A stretch of DNA of 64,000 nucleotides from Neurospora tetraspora (Eukaryota; Ascomycota; Sordariomycetes; Sordariales; Sordariaceae), in assembly GCF_033439725.1 (NCBI RefSeq), contig NW_026944387.1, positions 558,001 to 622,000 on the forward strand. Reading direction: 5' to 3'. Made by a program: the position numbers and the translations under genes. Position 1 is the stretch's first letter. Every line of letters begins with the position of its first letter. Positions 56,449 through 64,000 of the stretch are shown here, piece by piece. The notes beneath the pieces were generated by a model, which worked only from the letters and a program-made list of their open reading frames with translations, was not told the DNA's origin and did no database searches.

Positions 56449-59400
56449 TGGATATCTGATGCCGATCATTCGGCCCTGCATCAAATATTCACAAATGAAT
56501 TACAATACCATTCGACCATAGGGTCAAGTACCGAATGGCACGCGCCTAGACTAACCGTCTACCTATCCCATCCGCCAGTCATAAATGGTCCCATTCCCTT
56601 GAAGAAAACACTGCGAGTCACGCATCGCAGCTCAACGAGTAGGCTTTCACGCAGCTCAACATAGCCGATGCGAGAAGGGCCCATGTGGCCATCAGCGGAG
56701 ACAAGGAACCGGGATTATTAGAGGTCTGGTTTAGGTGACCACGGCTAAATTGATTGATTGGAGACTTTCAGCCCTATCAGAATGCTTTTGAGAGAGGTGA
56801 GGGTAGGTATCGTCCAGGCAGCATTACTCACTTTGAAGCTGTTCAGTTTAGTTTGGTTGATTCTTAACAGACTAAGGTAACTCCAGGCAACCTCGACGAA
56901 AACCGTCATACATCATTACCTTGAGGTTTAATTGCGCGCTGACCTTGGTAACAACTCCAAACATCTACGTTACTAGTGCGGGGGCGCCACCTCACGAACT
57001 TCACGAGAACCTCGAGAGATTCAAAAATAAACGCCCGCATGCCCCCTTCATCAACTGCGCCTCAGATCTCTAGCCTCTAAGACAAGCGCACCATCGTGGT
57101 GATCGTGGCGCCATTGTTTGGCCATTGTTTCCATTGTTTCCCCCTAGTTCCCCTGTTCAAAGATCACGAGATGGTTGCAAACACCGCGTATTTAGCAGTC
57201 AGCACATCCCGTGCCTGCGTCATCTTCCCCCGAGCCTCGCAGGCGACGGTCCGGTAAGGGATTCCGAATATACCGATGCATTTAGAATAGAATGGGCCGA
57301 GGGAAGGTGTGTGAAGGTGAAGGTGAGGGTGTGTGAAGTGAGACATATCACGGTTTAGCACACTCGGCGGTCTCGGACCCTGAAGACCCTGAATTCACTA
57401 AATGAAAAAAAAAAAGAGATGGTGCTTGAGGACCCTTGAAGTCGCCGGAGTAGGGTAGTGTGCTGTTGGCGGTTGGCGGTTGGCGCGTGTAAGTGATAGT
57501 GGTGTTTGCCCCTGAATACCTTACCAGGTGGTCCTGGTGATCAGATGTGATGAATCCTGAAGGTGGTCACGATGTTAGTTGGGTGTAGACTGTAGAAGGC
57601 CAAGCGCTCGGCAGCGACGCCGGAGACGAGTTCTGTCTCAGAGTCTGATGTTTTTGTTGCTGTTCATTGAAGTTCACGATGCTGAAAGTAAGGCGAGGAT
57701 CAACATTGGATTATTGCAGTGAGGCATGGGAGAGTCCAAAACGGCTGGGTGGAGCAAACGCTACTTCAGTAACGGAGTTGATGTTGAGCAGGCAGGCGCA
57801 TTGCAATATCACAATGTCAAACTCACAGCTCACAAGAGCTCTCTCTCACCTGCCCCCGCGGTGCCCCTTTCTGTATGTGGTCTCATCCCGCACGCTTGGC
57901 TACCCGACTATTGCACAGGGGCTCTTCGAAAGGATTCACAAACTGAGATGACAAGAAGCCATGCATGCCAAGTGAGGCTCGACCGCTGATTTTCCTTCTA
58001 GAGGTAAGCAAACCGTAGGTGTAGGTACCTTACTCTCGGGGCTCCCTCCTCTGTACGTTTGTCTGTACCCCAGATCTTCATCCACGTTCTTTCATCACCC
58101 GCGCTGCGACTAGTTGCGCCGAGTGGTACCTGTGTCAACTTGTGTCAACTTGTATCACAAGAGGAAGCCGGTGAAGGAGTCAAGTGGACGGTTTTTGGAA
58201 GGTACAGACGTGCGAATACGATTCTGTGCCATTGTCCATTGAGCACCAGGGTACCAGAGCACCAGAGCACCAGAAAGACGGAGGAAACATGAACTCAGCG
58301 AACAGCTTAGGGTAACGCGGAGGTAACGGGGGGACGAGAGCTTCACTTGACATGTTTGTGTTAGTGATACTTCTGGGGGCTCAATTGTCTCGCGGGATTT
58401 CGGTGGTTCGTGGAGGGAAAACGTGGGGGAAAGGACATGGGAGCGGACGTTAACGGCCGTTTGGGGATGAAAGGCCCCGGATTCGATATCCAGAGTTCTT
58501 GAAGTTGGAATACTTTACAAACATGGGGGATAAAATGTGATTTAATTTCCCATTTGATCGCTTGAAAAGAGAAAACCCATTTTGGACCATTGAGTCCAGC
58601 GAAAATACTGTATTCGAGTACCTACCTACCTACCCCGCGCCGCCTCACTCACGATCCTACCTCTAGGACAAGGCGACGGCCAGTCGTTCGGCGCTGACAT
58701 GCATCACAATTGTTCAGCACTGCTACCCTAAAGAACTGTTTTTAATGGCCCGCCCCGCGTCACAGTCCCGCGCCCCCGCTGAGGCGTAAATAGCACGACC
58801 CTGGCTCGCCTCGACAGCGGGACAGCGGAGTGAGGCACAGTTGCTTTGAATGGAGTCATGTGCCCTATATGTGCCCGTGGAGAAGTTCCAGATATTTGCT
58901 GTTCTGTTTTGGGAGTGATACCGAGCTTTTCTTCAAGGATGATGATCGCTGGATTGTCCCTGGTGTTGATGAAACGGGCGCTTCTGGATGGGATTGTCGC
59001 TCTCGCCTGGAAAAGGGTAGGAGTTCGTAGCTAGGTACCTTGAAGTGACCCAGCTCGGACGGTCCAGGGGGCTGATCTTCTCATCACCTTGAGCCCCTGA
59101 TGTCAATGTTGCTGTGACGGCTCCCGCCGACCGGTCGTTTGAACTGAATGCGACTCCTCGCCAGCGAGCAGGACAAGGTACAAGGCGGCGTTAGGTTGCC
59201 TGATCAGGAAGGCTGAAAAGGCTGCCCTGGGAAGGCACAAGTCCCCGCGAGGACGACGATCCCGCGTCTTGAACTTTAGCCAAGCGACCTACCGTTAGAG
59301 GATATCACAGCCGCGTGTGTCCATGAACCATTTCCCGGAGATTCTCATGCATCCCGGCCGATATCAAGTCGTTTGCCCAGGCGGTCAGGCATGCCCGTCG

Positions 59401-62400
59401 AGCACGTGCGAGGGGAAGCTCTCCTCTATGGCCTCCTTACGCCCTCAAAGTATCAGCGAAGGCTATCATGAACTCAGTCAACCACGGAACAGGGCTGCTG
59501 CTGCTGCTGTTGTTGCAGTTTATCCAGTGCCGCGCTTATCAAAATTTGCCACCCCCCCTTTCGCCGCGTGGGACGGAGGTTTCCACGGGATAAGATACTA
59601 CAGTACCTCTACCGCGGGTGCGGCTCAGCAGGAGTTGTGATCTCAGGTGACCGCTCATTTTCATGCTGGATGCCGTGCTGTGCTCTTTGGCGTTTTGTCA
59701 TGATCCCAGCGTTGGGTTCTGGCTTGAGGTTCTCCGAGGTAGTTCCAGTGTAGTGCTGGTTGGCAAGTCGAAAACTTGGAAGGTGAGGTGATTCCGAGGA
59801 AAGATTGGATTTCGGCGATACGTTGTGGAAAGACGCCATGGGCGTATTTTACTCCCTGGAATACCCCGATGTACGGTATGGTAAGTATCACCAACCCGAG
59901 CTGAAACAGTTGGACTGACGGGATGATCGGGTTAGGGTTGATGGAAGATGCCAGACCTCCACTTCGGACTTCCCCTTTGACAGGAATCAAGACCAAGACC
60001 GAAAAATGATCAGGTATAGCTCAACCAAAAGGATCAGTCATGAGTCAGCGGCTCGATAGTTGGCTCCAACTACCGACGGCAATGAGACGCGCCGACAATG
60101 CACGATCGCTTCCCCGGATGAGATGATGAGATGATGACCACCCTCTCGCTCGGCACTGACGGACGGGAGAGCCGCGCCGCGCTATCCTTGTCGCCTGACC
60201 GTTATCAGTATGATAGCGGTGATGATATCCTGGGATTTTGATGAACTGCCTTGGAGTGCAATGGGCTTGGAAGGAAGAGTCTCACCACTTTTGATCTCAT
60301 GCTGGCATGATGGTCGTCGTGAGTTGGGACTTTGGTAGGCCCGAAGCGAGATGACTCTGGTCGATGCTGAAAATGGCACGGCTCGCTTGTCCATCCATTT
60401 CTGTCGCACAAAACGGAGGCTACACGGCCTGGGTGCTCAGGAGTCCTGGGAAATCCAGGTCGCGAAGTGCGAGTAGTCAGGTAACAGTACTTGACACCTT
60501 CGCTGCAACTGAAGCGGTACCGGTACTCCGTTAGAGGTGGGAGATCATTTGGCGATCATACGTCCATGGTTTCTTAGTTGAGACCATCTCCGGTCACTGG
60601 TTCTCTGGCTCATTCCTCTCGGACCATGGATAAGAACCAATTGGGAAAGAACAGGACATCCCACGTGTCATGGTTTCCGGACAAGTTGATGTTATGGGAC
60701 ATATCGAGATGTGAGTTTGGTGGCGAAAGTGCCGGGCTGAAACGGAGGCCATCGAGGTACAAAGGCTGAATATTCGAGAGATAAAATGGGCGCCTTTATT
60801 CCAAGCCTTCCATCATGTTTAAAAGAGGACGGTAGGTTGGTTTGACGGGCCGATTACCACTGTTTCGCCTCCAGGTCGGTGAGGTAAAGATACTGGTATA
60901 GATGTACCGGGTAATCACTGTTCCCAATCCCCGGTTCCAGTGTCTTTATCCAGCTTCCATTTCCGGTTTCTTGTTGCGATGGGCAGCTGAGTATACGGGG
61001 TATATCACAGCATCCGATAGAAGAGAGTCGAACCTCAGATTCGAAGCGTCCAATTGTCGGAAAATCCGGGGCAACCTGTTGTCGAGCCGCACATCGGAAT
61101 GTGAGAAAGGAAATAAATGGATGACGGAGGAGGTTGACCATAAGGGTTGTGAGGTTCCAGGCCCAGACCGCCTATGATGTCAGCCCGCACAGGCCTTCAG
61201 CAGCTGCGAAGTGCGAACAGCTGGGATTTTAGCGGGGCGTGAGGGGTACTTTGGGGGGTTCCGTCACTTGTCACTTTTCCTTTTCCCACTAAAATCTCCT
61301 TCCGATGCGGCAGTCAAGTTACCCCTGACCAACCTTTGGAGTTTATTTACACCACATCTTGATATCAAGGACACAGCATATAGACGGAAAGACGACGGAT
61401 CGCAGATGAAGAAATACCCCAGGATATCACTGCCTGTGGCTTTCAAGCAAGACAACGAGTTAAATACCCCTCATTGAGACCCGTTGGCGAGAAGGAAGGA
61501 AGGAACGTAACGGTGCACCCGGCGGCAGGCACCTCATAAGGTACCTACCCGATGGAAGGAAGGGTGAATGGTTGGTTGCTCCTGCTCTGGCTGAACTGAA
61601 AATATCTGGATTTGAATTCTGGATCCTTTTCCTTCAGTTCCATTAGGTTGTCGCCAATTCATTTCTTTTTTTTCCCAGCTTCCATCCTCGTGTCGCACCT
61701 CATCACCACCCGCACTGCATTTCCAGCCGCCTCCGTTTCTTGTGCGCCGACGATGCTGCTACAAGACAAGTACAACCAAGACATGCCATCACGAGGTCGT
61801 TTTACCACGCCGGCAACCAAACACGCATTGCTCTTGGGCTGATGGACCTTTCCCCAGATCAGCCCTAATGACGACCAAATCCAATGTTAGTGTCCACCAT
61901 CTTAGCCACGAGTGCAGGCAACCATCAACGAACTGTTGGCGTCAGCTTAGTACAGACCAAAGACTGCCCAGCTGCAAGACACTCCCGCTATTTTCGCTTC
62001 TTTGATCTTTCCCAGCGCCTCAACGCTTACCAAGTGGCTTCGGCTCTTCGCCCGAATTTTCAAAGAACCGTCCCGTCCCATCTTTCTCGAGTCTGGCGTG
62101 AGCAATGGCGCAAGAGTGACCAACAAAACGGCGCAGCAAGCATCCAACAGCCGCCGGCTATTGATCTGGATCCGGTGCTTCAACACCACAAACTTGGGTT
62201 ATGACTGATTTCCCGACTTCAACTCCTGACTTGGAGCACTAGGTTCGAATTCAGAGCGCATTGCCCGTTCGGCCTTGCTTCACTTCTCGATTGGTCCTGA
62301 CTGTTCGTACAAAGGGCTGACCGGATATTGCTTGTGCAGCCCGAGTATATCTTTAGCATGTCGTGACCCGTCCCAGATCGCTGGCATACGTACGAAGCCT

Positions 62401-64000
62401 CGCCAATTCGCAGACATCAACCCGTTCATGGACCACTTGACACTCCAGCTATTACGCTAGTGCTCGGCCCGCTACCAGTGTCCTCGTTCTGAACAAGCCC
62501 AAGATGGACAAGTGTTACCATCAAGACCTCCAGAGCCGTATTTGGTTATGGAAAAAGGGAAATCGGCCATTCCACAGAGTCTTGATGACTCGCTGTCCGC
62601 TCTTGTTTTGCAACTCGACTGCTGGGCGGTGTAGGTTGATACGATACAGTTCGGAAGACTCCCACGCCATCTATCTCGTTCGACATCTCTCAGCCCCCCT
62701 GTATTTGGCCGGTCATGTGGACGAGCTTGTCCTCCGTGGCCGCGGACTTGTCTTGAAGCCACCCCGAACAACAACTCCTTCAGCGGCCATGGAAGGCCAA
62801 GACACTTCTCTTCTCCCCAGCTTACCCCGCTGCCTCGAGCTGGAATGTCTCTCTTCAATACTCGATAGCGTATTGATATTGATTTCTCTCCTGTCAATGG
62901 CGCAGCCCTGTGTTGCGGTTTAATTTGGATTTCATTCACTTGACCTACTCACCGTTGTGGCACGACATTGCATCAACTTGCTTGTGCCACTGATCTGACG
63001 GGCCACTGCCACGAGAGAAAGAGAGGGAGCCAGAGTGCTCAGGATACACGGCCCTCGTTCCCTCACCTCACCCCGTGCCCTCTCGCTTCCATGCGAGTCA
63101 GGCCGGTCTCAAGACAAGAGCCCCATTTTCGCGAGTTTGACTCTTGTGTGATGCCAACTCACACATCAATCCTGCGATGAGACTCAACAGTACCATCCCT
63201 GGCCCTATGTGCCAGACTACTTGGAGACCAGCAATTTGATTCCATGCTTGTACTTCCCCACGAATTCCGGACGTGGGGGCCAGACGCGCCAGTTCATGCT
63301 GGTACTCGGTACGGATGTCGGGTGGCTGCCCCGGATCACGTCAGGCGCATCTACCGTGCAACGCCAAGGGTACTAATACACAGCATGGTACCGGTACCTA
63401 CACTCTGGTTATTCGGGCTTGCTCAAGGATGTAGCACCCTGAGCGAAAAGGCTGATGTAACCCGGGGGAATATGAGTGGGAGCAATCCCACACCAGAATG
63501 CACCAAGCATGGAACCTCCGCATCTCCCGCGAGTATACACATCTCATTTCCTCTCCACGATGGTGTGGCTGCTGTTGTGTAGCCAAATCCTCCTCGACTT
63601 AACTTTGATTACGAAGAATACCCCTTCGATACCCTCCGGATGGTTTGGTACTCTACGTGAAGAATGTCTAGGATCTCCCACCTTTAGCCTCATTGGTGAA
63701 TTACCGATGGGGTAGTGGCCGACAATCTATTTGTACCAGTTATCGGGAATATCTACCCCTGGGCTGATATTGGAATACCTTTATCGCCTCAAGTAAGCTT
63801 TCGGGAGCCAAGCGCTCCGGGGAAGTTGGCAAGTAAACGCCAACCGCCTTGAAAACCCACACGGTCCGTTCCATGGTGGCTCATCTCGTTTCAAGCTACG
63901 AGTTGGGAAATGCCATATGACCTGGGTTTGTAAGACGTTTTCCGTTCTTTCGGCGAGCACGTCTGTGGCACAGCGACGGTCAGAGCGCAAACTCGGTGAG
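56449..64000. other. right flank, normal composition, no supported gene
   Basis: ACATT (56444-56448) ends the copia insertion. Simple repeats are A(12) near 57402, CCAGAGCA units at 58245-58275, CTACCTACCTACC at 58619-58634 and GCT repeats at 59493-59512. GGGTTAGGGTTG lies at about 59928-59939. The ATG ORFs at 61884-62204 (106 aa) and 62504-62923 (139 aa) have no domains, and the second competes with an antisense frame. Neither is called. Confidence 0.4.

Noticed and set aside
62472-62939. Sense (139 aa) and antisense (155 aa) ORFs
   Set aside because: They are mutually overlapping with no domain and no promoter signal.

Overview
This is nuclear DNA of a filamentous ascomycete (Pezizomycotina), most likely a sordariomycete. 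The evidence is two genes of filamentous-ascomycete type, short introns with GT...CTAAC...AG signals, CT-rich leaders, and two AT-rich islands whose transposons carry the C-to-T / G-to-A damage of repeat-induced point mutation (RIP). The species cannot be fixed from the sequence.

Two genes are secure. An intronless + strand gene (11679-13820) encodes a 713-residue CHY zinc-finger protein with an RWD-like N-terminus and two extra CxxC...CxxC ribbons. A two-exon minus-strand gene (34499-32671) encodes a 574-residue GATA_AreA/DUF3295-type protein, and its 104-bp intron splits the conserved motif.

0-8 kb holds decayed coding material: a frameshifted multi-exon gene with two predicted membrane helices, 49-bp repeats, a fragment resembling the N-terminal domain of the elongation factor EAF, and paralogous segments. 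One segment has three in-frame stops, each one C-to-T change from a sense codon. 8.5-9 kb holds a 217-bp MITE and about 20 copies of a heptanucleotide.

Mobile DNA is the most striking content. (1) A solo 166-bp copia-type LTR lies at 17093-17258 (minus) with a perfect TSD. (2) A RIP-mutated Tc1/mariner element of Fot1/pogo type lies at 20959-24805 with 88-bp TIRs and TA duplications. It is split by an intact 545-bp solo LTR. (3) A RIP-mutated Ty1/copia element lies at 47930-56443 with the same 166-bp LTRs. It contains a 541-bp solo LTR nearly identical to the one in (2), and a second RIP-mutated LTR element (51777-54336) that itself carries an intact 320-bp Tourist-like MITE. Direct repeats at the junctions allow the order of most insertions to be read.

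The rest (13.8-17, 17.3-20.9, 24.8-32.6, 34.5-47.9 and 56.4-64 kb) has ordinary base composition, and I can support no gene in it with confidence. It contains only short ORFs of roughly the number expected by chance, simple repeats, skewed tracts and a possible pseudoknot. No rRNA, tRNA or CRISPR was recognised.
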